NCBI RefSeq assembly: GCF_000473065.1
Contig: NZ_AXAZ01000038.1
Location: 1-36,925 of the forward strand
Direction: 5' to 3'
From: Bradyrhizobium sp. WSM1743
Lineage (GTDB): Bacteria > Pseudomonadota > Alphaproteobacteria > Rhizobiales > Xanthobacteraceae
Length of the DNA: 36,925 nt
Part shown: one piece after another, positions 1-7,308 of the stretch
Layout of the letters: every line of letters begins with the position of its first letter
How positions within the stretch are numbered: position 1 is the first letter of the stretch
The notes under the pieces: generated by a model
Told to the model about the DNA's origin: nothing
What the model saw: the letters and a program-made list of their open reading frames with translations, nothing else
The model's database searches: none
Made by a program: the position numbers and the translations under genes

Positions 1-1
1 C

Positions 2-118
2 TGGGCGCGCGCCCGCTATCTGGGCTTGGCGCGCAACCAGACGCATCTGCGCCTGATCTGCCTCGCCATGAATCTCAAACGATGGGCGGTGCTGTCTCCT
101 GCGGGAGCTGCGGCATGA
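2..118 (+). CDS. Transposase C-terminal end (partial, cut by window edge)
   Basis: An open frame enters from the left edge and ends at TGA 116-118. It encodes 38 residues, including RARYLGLARNQTHLRLICLA followed by MNLKRWAVL. This resembles the C-terminal end of DDE transposases of the IS5-like group, where an R-x-RY-x-G-x-x(R/K)N motif is followed by a hydrophobic helix and MNLKR. The catalytic residues lie outside the window, so activity cannot be judged. No terminal inverted repeat is obvious just downstream. It suggests the window begins beside an insertion sequence or its remnant. The family assignment within IS5-like elements is uncertain. Confidence 0.6.
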   Translation, partial: WARARYLGLARNQTHLRLICLAMNLKRWAVLSPAGAAA

Positions 119-300
119 CCGCCGCCGCCCGACGCCAGCGGTCGGCCGCGGAAAACGCACCCATTCCACGCCGCGCGCCGTCCGACGCCGCGCAAAAAAA
201 GCCCGACATCGGGAACCACTCGCTCACATCCCATTAAGCAAAGCTCTCGCAAGCGGGAGAGGCGGGCGCTCGCGGCGAGAGCCTGGGCCCAAACACAAAA

Positions 301-329
301 CGACCCGGACGGGGGCATCGTCCGGGTCG
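301..329 (-). terminator. Probable Rho-independent terminator for the ECF sigma gene
   Basis: CGACCCGGAC (301-310) and GTCCGGGTCG (320-329) form a perfect 10-bp stem with a 9-nt loop. Read on the minus strand, the stem is followed by TTTTGTGTTT, a typical U-rich tail. It lies about 160 bp past the stop of the minus-strand sigma factor gene. That is somewhat distant, but there is no other minus-strand gene between them. Confidence 0.6.
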
Positions 330-446
330 TTGGAGGTCTTGGGAGGTTTAACGAAACCGTATGGGAGCTTTATAGGGGGGAAGTTTTTCCGCCTGATGTT
401 GTCGTTTGTTTCAATTGTTTCGTCGGTGGTAACGCTTCCGTGTCCC

Positions 447-473
447 GGATAGGACCAAACAAAGGTCCTATCC
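447..473. other. Perfect hairpin just after the sigma factor stop codon
   Basis: GGATAGGACC (447-456) and GGTCCTATCC (464-473) form a perfect 10-bp stem with the 7-nt loop AAACAAA. It starts 18 bp after the stop codon of the minus-strand sigma factor gene. No U-tract follows on either strand, so it is more likely an mRNA-end stabiliser or a protein-binding palindrome than an intrinsic terminator. Confidence 0.45.
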
Positions 474-491
474 CATTGAAATATCTAAAGT

Positions 492-1103
492 TCAGGCGGC
501 GAAACGATCGACGCCGGCGCCCTTAAGCAAATCGGCCAGCTGCTTGCGGGCGTAGAACATCCGCGTCTTCACCGTGCTCTGGGGGATGCCGATGATCTGG
601 CCGACCTCCTCCACCGACTTCTCGTGGTAGTAGACGAGGTTGATGATCTCCCGGTGCGCCGGCGACAGCTTCTGCACGCAGGCGCGCAGGATGGCGCTGG
701 TGTCGCTGCGGTCGAGCGAGGTCTCCGGCGTGTCGCAATCGTCGGGAATCTGGCGCACGTCTTCCTGGTCGATGTCCTCGAAACGGCGCTGGCGCATCGC
801 GGTCAGCGCCTTGAAGCGGGCGATCGACAGCAGCCAGGTCGAGACCTGCGAGCGGCCCTGGAACTGGCCGGCGGTCCGCCACACGTCCAAGAACACCTGG
901 CTGACCAGGTCTTCCGCCGTGGTGGCATCGCGCACGATGCGCAGGATGAAGCGGTACACCCGCACATTATGCCGGCAATAAAGGATGTGCATGGCGGTCC
1001 GGTTGCCGTCGGCGATGCTCTCGAGGAGCATGTCGTCCGAGGTCGCCTGAGCGGCAATGATGCTCTGGCTGGCTTGGGCGTTGATGGCAATGACGTTCCG
1101 CAT
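492..1103 (-). CDS. ECF-type RNA polymerase sigma factor
   Basis: This 203-residue protein has the two domains of extracytoplasmic-function sigma factors. Region 2 spans about residues 40-108 (YRFILRIVRDATTAEDLVSQ, then VFLDVW, which binds core polymerase and the -10 element). Region 4 spans about 143-195 (LSPAHREIINLVYYHEKSVE and the helix-turn-helix PQSTVKTRMFYARKQL, which reads the -35 element). An acidic linker joins them. The start is ATG at 1103 with GGGGAG 8 nt upstream. No anti-sigma gene is adjacent, and the neighbours on both sides are unrelated or a transposase tail, so its signal cannot be deduced. Hairpins lie both upstream (1224-1250) and downstream (447-473 and 301-329). The family call is secure; the subgroup is not. 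Confidence 0.93.
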   Translation of the reverse strand: MRNVIAINAQASQSIIAAQATSDDMLLESIADGNRTAMHILYCRHNVRVYRFILRIVRDATTAEDLVSQVFLDVWRTAGQFQGRSQVSTWLLSIARFKALTAMRQRRFEDIDQEDVRQIPDDCDTPETSLDRSDTSAILRACVQKLSPAHREIINLVYYHEKSVEEVGQIIGIPQSTVKTRMFYARKQLADLLKGAGVDRFAA

Positions 1104-1223
1104 GGACTTGGCTCCCCGTAGCGCCGCAACCGAGCGGCGTTTCCTTGGACCAAAGTGTTAATGAGCCAACGTTTCGGGACGTCTGCACCAAAAGCGGAAA
1201 ATGGTTTCGTGCGCCGCCAAATT

Positions 1224-1250
1224 GTTTCGTCGCAACGGGCACGACGAAAC
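1224..1250. promoter_or_regulatory. Inverted repeat upstream of ECF sigma gene
   Basis: GTTTCGTCG and CGACGAAAC form a perfect 9-bp inverted repeat around a 9-nt spacer, centred about 134 bp upstream of the sigma factor start. The sequence AATTGTTTCGTCG that contains its left arm recurs downstream of the gene at 413-425. It could be a regulator site or a hairpin. No function can be assigned from sequence alone. Confidence 0.35.
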
Positions 1251-1372
1251 ATTCGGAGCAAAAAAGCGTGGAATTTCAATGTAGGGAAAATACGGGGTGG
1301 GGATTTGGTGGAGCCCTGAGCAGCCCGGAACGAATCTCCGGGCTTTGCGTTCGGTGTCGCCAAACACTCGCC

Positions 1373-1531
1373 TGTCGTCCCGGGGGCGCGAAGCGAACCC
1401 GGGACCCCGGGACCCATAACCACAGGATGCAGTTTGACGAAGGCTCGGAGTTACAGCTTCCCGGCAAACCACGCCCTGTGGCTGGGTCCCGGATCGGCGC
1501 GCGCTTGAGGCGCGCTTGTCCGGGACGACAG
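1373..1531. repeat. Type A palindromic repeat, copy 1
   Basis: The element begins TGTCGTCCCGGG and ends with the complementary TCCGGGACGACA. Internal arms GGGACCCATAACCACAG and CTGTGGCTGGGTCCC can fold into a long imperfect hairpin. The same architecture and nearly the same arm sequences recur at 18801-18968. Both copies sit in non-coding DNA next to gene ends, as expected for dispersed bacterial palindromic repeats. Confidence 0.75.
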
Positions 1532-1549
1532 CGGTGGGTGCCGCGTCCC

Positions 1550-2287
1550 TTACGCCTTCTCGCCGGCCGGCGAGAACAGATAGCCGCCGCCGCGGATGGT
1601 GCGAATCACGGCCGGCTTGGCCGGGTCGGGCTCGATCTTGCGGCGGATGCGCATGATGCGGAGATCGACGGCGCGGTCGAAGGCCTCGGCGTCGCGCGCA
1701 TTGGCCAATTCCAGCAGGCGCTCGCGCGACAGCACGCGTTTCGGATTGGCCGCGAACACCTTGAGCAGGCCAAACTCGGACGCCGTCAGCGGATGCTCGT
1801 TGCCCTCGTCGTCGCGCAGGGCCTGTGCTTCGAGATCGAGCCATTTGGTGCCGAAGCGCACCAATTGGTCCTTGTCCGATTTCGCCGCCGACGCGTCCGG
1901 CGCGGCAGCCTTGGCCGGCCCGCTCCGCCGCAGCACCGAGCGGATGCGCGCCATCAGCTCGCGCAGCTCGCACGGCTTTGCCACGTAATCGTCGGCGCCG
2001 AGCTCGAGCCCGACGACGCGGTCGATCGGGCTCGCGGTCGCCGTCAGCATGATGACGGGCACGTTGATGCGGCTCTTGAGGTCGCGAATGATCGAGAGCC
2101 CGTCTTCCTCGGGCATGTTGAGATCGAGCACGACGAGATCGGGCATGCTGCCCTGGATCGCGGCGCGCAAGCTCTTGCCGCCGTCGCACAGCGTCACGGT
2201 GAAGCCGTGCATCTTGAGATAATCGCCGACCATCTCCCGGGCCGGGGCCTCGTCGTCGACGATCATGATGTGCTGGCTTTGGGTCAT
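1550..2287 (-). CDS. OmpR/PhoB-family response regulator
   Basis: The 245-residue protein has an N-terminal receiver domain (about 5-118) with the acidic pair D11-D12, phospho-acceptor D55 in VVLDLNMP, T82 and K104. A winged-helix DNA-binding domain follows (about 135-238: LTASEFGLLKVF, and RTIRGGGYLFSP at the wing). An Ala/Lys-rich linker separates them. It is the last gene of a four-gene minus-strand operon, 24 bp downstream of a hybrid kinase, so it is the probable transcriptional output of that system. Its targets are unknown; the divergent UgpB-like gene at 7309 is a natural candidate but only by position. TAA at 1552-1550 ends the gene, just before repeat A. Confidence 0.93.
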   Translation of the reverse strand: MTQSQHIMIVDDEAPAREMVGDYLKMHGFTVTLCDGGKSLRAAIQGSMPDLVVLDLNMPEEDGLSIIRDLKSRINVPVIMLTATASPIDRVVGLELGADDYVAKPCELRELMARIRSVLRRSGPAKAAAPDASAAKSDKDQLVRFGTKWLDLEAQALRDDEGNEHPLTASEFGLLKVFAANPKRVLSRERLLELANARDAEAFDRAVDLRIMRIRRKIEPDPAKPAVIRTIRGGGYLFSPAGEKA

Positions 2288-2311
2288 GTCACTAAGATCT
2301 TGGCGCTCAAA

Positions 2312-4057
2312 TCATGGCATTTCTGTCGTGGGCAGGGTGATGGTGAATGTCGAGCCCTGGCCGGGCCCGTCGCTGTCTGCGGTCACCTCGCCGCCATGCA
2401 TGTCGATAATACGCTTTACAATCGACAACCCAAGCCCTGTTGAGCTCTCGCCGGCGGTCGGTTTTGCGGAGAGCCGCTGGAACCGGCCGAACAGGCGGCC
2501 AAGATCCTCTGGCGACAGGCCGGCACCCTCGTCGCTGACGCGGACGATGGTGTCGCTGCCGTCGTGAGTGACGGCCACGTCGATCCTGCCGCCGATCGGT
2601 GAGTATTTGATGGCGTTGCTGATGAGATTGTCGATCGCCTCGCGGATGCGGTCGGTGTCGCACATCGTGACGATGTTGGGCGGCGCGGTGACGCTGATCG
2701 CCTGCTGCTTGTTGACCGCGAGCGGCTGGTTGGCGTCGGCGACCTCCTTGACCAGGGCCGCGACGTCGACCGGCTCGCGGCGGATGGTGATGTCGAAGGC
2801 ATCGGCCATCGCATCCGAGATCAAATGATCGACCATCGTGGTCAGGCGCTTGGTGGCGTCGCGGATGTGGTCGACCTGGGCGACCACGCCGCTTTCCGAT
2901 GCGCCGGTCGAGATCAGCTCCTTCAGCATCTCGGTGCGGCCGAGGATGACGCCGAGCGGGTTCTTCAGGTCGTGCGCGACGGTGCCCAGGATCTCGTTCT
3001 TGAAGCCGTTGGCGCGCTGCAGCCGCAGCCATTGCGCCGACAGGCGGCGGTTGGCCTGCATCAGCGCGCGGGTGCGCTGGGCGACGCGGTCTTCGAGCTG
3101 GGTGTTGGCGTCCTGCAGTTGCTGGTAGAGGATCACGTTGTCGAAGGCGATCGACAGCCGGCTGGAGAAGATCTCGACCAGCGAGCGGTCGGTCTCCGAC
3201 AGCTCGCGCTCGGCCTGGAGCAGCACCACGACCTCGCGGCCCGATCCGGTGCGCAAATAGATCACGCTGCGATGGTCGGCGAACTCGTTCTTGCGGCGCT
3301 GGAACGCGGCCTCGACCATCTCGCGCAGCTCGGGGTCGAGCGCCTTCGAGGAGGTGGTGCCGATGAAGCGGCTGTAGCAGCCGCTACCGGCGAGCACCGA
3401 GAGCTCGGGATCGGTGCCGCCATTGTCGCGCAGGACCAGGATCCCGGCGCAATCGACGTTGAGCAGCGAGGCGAGCTGGGTCAGCACGCCCTCGGCGAGC
3501 CGCTGCATCGACTTGAAGTCGTACAGCGTGGAAGCGGCGTCGATGATGATCTCCAGCCCGCGCCGTGTCTGCACCATGCGCTCGAGCTGCTGATAGGAGC
3601 GCAGCGCCGCGGTCAGCGAGGTGAACAGCTTGTCGGCGGTGAGCTCGGTCTTGGCCTTGTAGTCGTTGATGTCGTACTGCACGATCACGCGCCGCTCCGG
3701 CGCCTGGCCGGGCTGGCCGGTGCGCAGGATGATGCGCACGGTCTCGTTCCTGATCTCGTTGCGGATGAACTCGACCAGCTCGAGGCCGGCGACGTCGGTC
3801 TCCATGATGACGTCGAGCAGCACGGCGGCGATGTCGCCGTGCTCGGCCATCAGCTTGCGGCCTTCCGCTGCGGAATAGGCCGACAGGATCTCCAGGCTCT
3901 GGCCGTTCAAGCTGTAATCCGAGAGAGCAAAACGGGTGCCGTCATGCACGGCCGGATCGTCGTCGATGACGGCGATCTTCCATTTCCGGGCGTTACTATC
4001 CTCCGACGCGGTACCGGTATCGTCGATCAGGTGGAGGACATCGTCCTGTTCGGCCAT
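2312..4057 (-). CDS. Cytoplasmic hybrid sensor kinase: receiver, DUF3369/GAF-like, histidine kinase
   Basis: This 581-residue protein has no membrane segment. An N-terminal receiver domain (about 26-155) carries the acidic cluster D32-D34, phospho-acceptor D82 (VLLDVIM) and K134. A GAF-like DUF3369 region (about 160-310), a short coiled coil and a HisKA domain with H362 (VAHDLKNPLG) follow. An HATPase domain has N477/N481, D509 (DEGAGL) and the STGLGLSIV loop. This receiver-first order is typical of kinases that accept phosphate from another kinase. Its start (ATG 4057) overlaps the preceding kinase gene by 31 nt, so the two are likely co-translated. A relay from the upstream kinase to D82 and on to the downstream regulator is plausible but not proven. 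Confidence 0.9.
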   Translation of the reverse strand: MAEQDDVLHLIDDTGTASEDSNARKWKIAVIDDDPAVHDGTRFALSDYSLNGQSLEILSAYSAAEGRKLMAEHGDIAAVLLDVIMETDVAGLELVEFIRNEIRNETVRIILRTGQPGQAPERRVIVQYDINDYKAKTELTADKLFTSLTAALRSYQQLERMVQTRRGLEIIIDAASTLYDFKSMQRLAEGVLTQLASLLNVDCAGILVLRDNGGTDPELSVLAGSGCYSRFIGTTSSKALDPELREMVEAAFQRRKNEFADHRSVIYLRTGSGREVVVLLQAERELSETDRSLVEIFSSRLSIAFDNVILYQQLQDANTQLEDRVAQRTRALMQANRRLSAQWLRLQRANGFKNEILGTVAHDLKNPLGVILGRTEMLKELISTGASESGVVAQVDHIRDATKRLTTMVDHLISDAMADAFDITIRREPVDVAALVKEVADANQPLAVNKQQAISVTAPPNIVTMCDTDRIREAIDNLISNAIKYSPIGGRIDVAVTHDGSDTIVRVSDEGAGLSPEDLGRLFGRFQRLSAKPTAGESSTGLGLSIVKRIIDMHGGEVTADSDGPGQGSTFTITLPTTEMP

Positions 4058-6105
4058 TGAGAAGTCCCGTCACTTTCTGTGCTTTGCGCGCCGCCCTTGG
4101 CGACCCGGGGCATGATAATGCGAAAAGTAGTGCCTTGTCCCAGCTTGGATTCCAGCATCATGCGGCCGCCGAGCTGCTGGGTGACGAGGTTATAGACGAT
4201 ATGCAGGCCAAGTCCCGTGCCGCCTTCATTGCGCCGGGTGGTAAAGAAAGGGTCAAAGGCTTGGCGCTGCACGTCGGGGGTCATGCCGGCCCCATCATCG
4301 GCAAAGCTGATCTCGATGTCCTCGGTCCCGCGCGGCCGCGCCGAGATCGAGATCGTGCCGGCGCGCCCGTCGGCGAAGGCGTGGTTGGCGGCGTTGAGGA
4401 AGAGGTTGGTCAGGATCTGGCCATAGGAGCCGGGATAGCCGTCGAGCAGCAGCCCCTCGGGCACATCAACCTGAAGCGTGATCGGCGAGCGCTTCAGCAC
4501 CGGGCGCAGGCTGGCGATGATCTGGTCGGTGGCTTCGCTTAAGCTGAATTGCCGTCGCTCGGCATGGGAGCGGTCGACCGCGACCTGCTTGAACGACTGG
4601 ATCAGCTCGCCGGCGCGGGTGAGGTTGGCGACGAGCTGCTGCGAGGCGTCGCGCGAGGACTGCACGAACTCCTCCAGCTGCGAACGGCGCAAGCCGCCGT
4701 CGCCCTTGAGCTGGGCCTCGAAGATCTCGGTGCGCCGGGCAAAGCTCGAGGCAACGGTGAGGCTGATGCCGATCGGGTTGTTGACCTCGTGCGCGACGCC
4801 GGCGACGAGACCGCCGAGCGCGGCGAGCCGCTCGGCGTCGATCAAATTCTGCTGCGCGGTGTTGAGCTCGAGCAGGGCGCTCTCGGCCTTCTCCTTCGAG
4901 GCGCGCAGCTCGTCCTCGGTCTCGCGCTTGGCGATCGCGTTCTCGCGGAACACCTCCACCGCGCGCGCCATGGCGCCGACCTCGTCGCGGGCCTTGGTGC
5001 CCTGCACCTCGCGGTCGAGGTCACCGAGCGTGATGGCGCGCATCGCCGTCATGATCTGCTGCAGCGGCAGTCGGATCGACAGTGCGATCAAGACGCCCGC
5101 CGTGAGGATGATGCCGAGGAAGATGATCGCGATCGACAGCACGCGCCGGGAAATGTCGGCCAGCGTGCGATCGAAGGTCTCCTGCGCCTTCTGCTCGCGC
5201 TGGCGCATCTTGGTGGAGAGGTCGTCGATGGCGCCGATCGCCTCGGCCTGGCTGGCATCGATGGTGTTGCGAAGCAGCTCGGTGCGGCTCGCAAGCTGCT
5301 CGGAGAGCTTTGCAAAGCCCTCGCGCAGGGACGCGGTGCGGTCGGCGAGCTTTCGCAGCGCCATGCGCTGGAGGTCGTTGTCGGCGAGATCGATCATCAC
5401 GGGGATGGTCTTCTCGATCGTCTCGGTGTTGCGGCGCGCGTCGTCGGCAGCGCCCGATGACTGCGACAGATAATAGGAATTGGCCGCGACCAGCATCGCG
5501 GTGAAGGCCTCGCGGGACTTGCCGAGCGACGGCCAGATCAGCGCGTCGCGATGGCCGGTGGCGCCCTCGATGATGGAGTAGAGGCCGGCCATGTCCCTGG
5601 CCGGCCCTTGCACCTGCTCCTCATAGGTTTTCGCGATCGTTGCCTGCACGCTGCGCAGCTCGCCAAAACCGTTGAGGAAGCGGTCGGTGGTGCGCTCCAG
5701 CTCCTCGACCGAGCCCGACAGCATCGGGTCCTTGGCGGCGCGGCTGGTCAACGTGCCCAGCACCGCCTCGCGCAACAGCAGGATCTCGGCGAACAGGTCC
5801 GGGCTCGGCTGGTTGATGTAGCGGTGGATCAGGTTCTGCAGTCGCCCGGTCTCGCTTTCGAGCAGCGCCAGGATCCGGTCCGACTCGCGCACCCGGCGCA
5901 CGTCGTCCCAAGCCGAGCCCAGCACCTGCGCGCCGTTCCAGATCATCCCCACCAGCACCACCACCACGGCGGAGTTCAGCGCCGCGATCGACAGGATGCG
6001 CCAGCGGATCGGCACCGCCCGCAGCATGCCGACGAGTCGCGCGCGCAGCTGCCCGATCGGGCCGGGCGGCCTGTCCGCGTGCTCGTGATGTCCAAGCGCA
6101 GCCAA
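4027..6105 (-). CDS. Membrane-bound sensor histidine kinase (DctB-like kinase core)
   Basis: The protein is 692 residues from a TTG start at 6105 with GGAG about 9 nt upstream inside the preceding gene; M27 is a possible alternative start. Two transmembrane helices (about 37-58 and 322-344) enclose a mostly helical periplasmic domain of about 260 residues. A HAMP domain (about 345-397), a coiled coil and a HisKA region follow, with H439 in GVAHEVNNPIG, the motif of DctB-type (HK4) kinases. The HATPase domain shows N567/N571, D604 (DDGAGM) and GGTGLGL. The gene lies 6 bp after a DctP-like periplasmic protein, so that protein probably presents ligand to the periplasmic domain. There is no C-terminal receiver; the next gene supplies one. 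Confidence 0.92.
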   Translation of the reverse strand: MAALGHHEHADRPPGPIGQLRARLVGMLRAVPIRWRILSIAALNSAVVVVLVGMIWNGAQVLGSAWDDVRRVRESDRILALLESETGRLQNLIHRYINQPSPDLFAEILLLREAVLGTLTSRAAKDPMLSGSVEELERTTDRFLNGFGELRSVQATIAKTYEEQVQGPARDMAGLYSIIEGATGHRDALIWPSLGKSREAFTAMLVAANSYYLSQSSGAADDARRNTETIEKTIPVMIDLADNDLQRMALRKLADRTASLREGFAKLSEQLASRTELLRNTIDASQAEAIGAIDDLSTKMRQREQKAQETFDRTLADISRRVLSIAIIFLGIILTAGVLIALSIRLPLQQIMTAMRAITLGDLDREVQGTKARDEVGAMARAVEVFRENAIAKRETEDELRASKEKAESALLELNTAQQNLIDAERLAALGGLVAGVAHEVNNPIGISLTVASSFARRTEIFEAQLKGDGGLRRSQLEEFVQSSRDASQQLVANLTRAGELIQSFKQVAVDRSHAERRQFSLSEATDQIIASLRPVLKRSPITLQVDVPEGLLLDGYPGSYGQILTNLFLNAANHAFADGRAGTISISARPRGTEDIEISFADDGAGMTPDVQRQAFDPFFTTRRNEGGTGLGLHIVYNLVTQQLGGRMMLESKLGQGTTFRIIMPRVAKGGAQSTESDGTSQWPNRTMSST

Positions 6106-6111
6106 CGCGGC

Positions 6112-7107
6112 TCACTCCACCTTGCGAATGCGTTCGATCAGCGCGGCTGCCGCGGGATCGCGTCCGGCCTTGGCGTAGATTGCGGCCATGGCGTCCTCGA
6201 ACGGCTTGCGGTCGATATCCTTGATGATGGTCACGCCGGCTTCCTGCGCCTTGCGCTGCGACTGCTCCTCGAGGTCGCGCCACTTCTCGCGCATGAACCG
6301 GCTGGAGCGCTGCGCGGCCTCCTTGAAGATCATCTGCTCCTCCGCCGACAGGCTTTTCCAGGCCTTAAGCGAGATCACCAGCACCTCCGGGCTCATCGTG
6401 TGCTCGGTGAGGGTGTAATGGCCGGCATGCCTGTAATGGTCCGTCGTCACGAAGGATGGCCAGTTGTTCTCGGCGCCGTCGATCAGGTGGTTGGCAAGTC
6501 CGGTCAGCACCTGCCCGTAAGGCATCTCGACCGGTTCGGCGCCGAGCGAGCGGATCATCTGGCTCATCAACTCCGACTGCTGCACCCGGATCCGCAGGCC
6601 CCGGAGGTCTTTGAGGCTCCGGACCGGGCGGACGCCGTTGTAGATCGACCGCGCACCCGAATCGTAGAAAGCGAGCCCGACGAAGCCGTAGGGCTCGAAG
6701 CTGCCGAGGATCTCGCTGCCGATGGGCCCGTCCAGCACCTTCTGCATGTGCTCGACGGACCGGAACAGGAACGGCATGGCGAGCACGTTCATCGCCGGGA
6801 CGAAATTGCCGATCAGGGCAACATTGGTCCGATTGAGGTCGATCGCGCCGGCCCGGGTCTGCTCGATGGTCTCCCTTTCCTCGCCGAGCTGACGGGAGTG
6901 GAACACCTTGATCTCGTGCCGGCCGCCGGTGCGCTCAGTGATCAGGGCGCCCATGTAGCGCAGCGCCTGGACGGTCGGGTAGTCCTCGGTCTGGGTGTCG
7001 GCGGCGCGAAATTCGCGTGCAACGGCGCCCGTCGTCCAGACGGCAAGCAGAAGCGCGACGAAGATCACCCCGGTCCGCGAGAGTTCGGCACGGCTCAGCA
7101 CTGGCAC
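6112..7107 (-). CDS. TRAP-type (DctP-like) periplasmic solute-binding protein, probable sensor accessory
   Basis: The protein is about 331 residues from GTG 7107, which has GAGGGG 6 nt upstream; the frame stays open to GTG 7191 but that start would bury the signal peptide. A signal peptide (VIFVALLLAVWTTGAVA) precedes a DctP fold with the family signature around LKDLRGLRIRVQQSELMSQM and GAEPVEMPYGQVLTGL, and the helix YTLTEHTM. TRAP binding proteins normally accompany DctQ and DctM membrane subunits, which are absent here. Instead the next gene, 6 bp on, is a membrane histidine kinase. I infer it acts as a ligand-binding partner of the kinase rather than in transport. TRAP ligands are usually organic acids; the ligand here is unknown. 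Confidence 0.88.
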   Translation of the reverse strand: MPVLSRAELSRTGVIFVALLLAVWTTGAVAREFRAADTQTEDYPTVQALRYMGALITERTGGRHEIKVFHSRQLGEERETIEQTRAGAIDLNRTNVALIGNFVPAMNVLAMPFLFRSVEHMQKVLDGPIGSEILGSFEPYGFVGLAFYDSGARSIYNGVRPVRSLKDLRGLRIRVQQSELMSQMIRSLGAEPVEMPYGQVLTGLANHLIDGAENNWPSFVTTDHYRHAGHYTLTEHTMSPEVLVISLKAWKSLSAEEQMIFKEAAQRSSRFMREKWRDLEEQSQRKAQEAGVTIIKDIDRKPFEDAMAAIYAKAGRDPAAAALIERIRKVE

Positions 7108-7308
7108 ACTCAACCCCTCAGTGGTGGAGTCTATGGCAGGAGGAAAAGGTTCAATGCAATCTAGCAGATGGTTAAGGGAAGGCCATCCCACGCCGGGCCC
7201 GCAGGGCGATTGTGCGGCGCGGCTTGACCGTATTCCCGGTTGAAACCGCCAATGCCCCGCCTTAAGCAGGGGCAGTCGCCTTTGTTGTGCGAGACGGGAA
7301 GAGCCATC

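Larger units (their letters stand above)
119..491. other. Intergenic region with two hairpins, no gene seen
   Basis: No convincing coding frame is present between the transposase tail and the sigma factor gene. The region holds half of a family C palindromic repeat (about 243-262), a terminator-like hairpin at 301-329 and a second hairpin at 447-473. It also holds one copy of a 13-bp sequence, AATTGTTTCGTCG (413-425), that recurs at 1220-1232 on the other side of the sigma factor gene. Confidence 0.6.
1104..1549. other. Intergenic region: sigma factor promoter area and repeat A
   Basis: There is no credible gene here. The half next to the sigma gene (1104-1300) is its promoter region. It holds a perfect inverted repeat, GTTTCGTCG (1224-1232) and CGACGAAAC (1242-1250), whose left arm belongs to a 13-bp sequence repeated at 413-425. 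A short hairpin, AGCCCGGA/TCCGGGCT, lies at about 1321-1344. The half next to the response regulator is a type A palindromic repeat (1373-1531). Confidence 0.55.

Noticed and set aside
1321..1347. Hairpin AGCCCGGA/TCCGGGCT as an intrinsic terminator
   Set aside because: It is followed by only three T on the plus strand and none on the minus strand, and no plus-strand gene precedes it.
1145..2443. 432-residue plus-strand open frame
   Set aside because: It is antisense to the response regulator, whose receiver and winged-helix motifs are intact. Composition is Arg/Gly/Ala-rich without domains.
5551..7164. 537-residue plus-strand open frame
   Set aside because: It runs antisense to the kinase and the DctP-like gene; long shadow frames are common in this GC-rich DNA and no family motif is seen.
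7107..7191. Upstream GTG start at 7191 for the DctP-like protein
   Set aside because: It would put 28 non-hydrophobic residues before the signal peptide and has no RBS; GTG 7107 has GAGGGG at the right distance.
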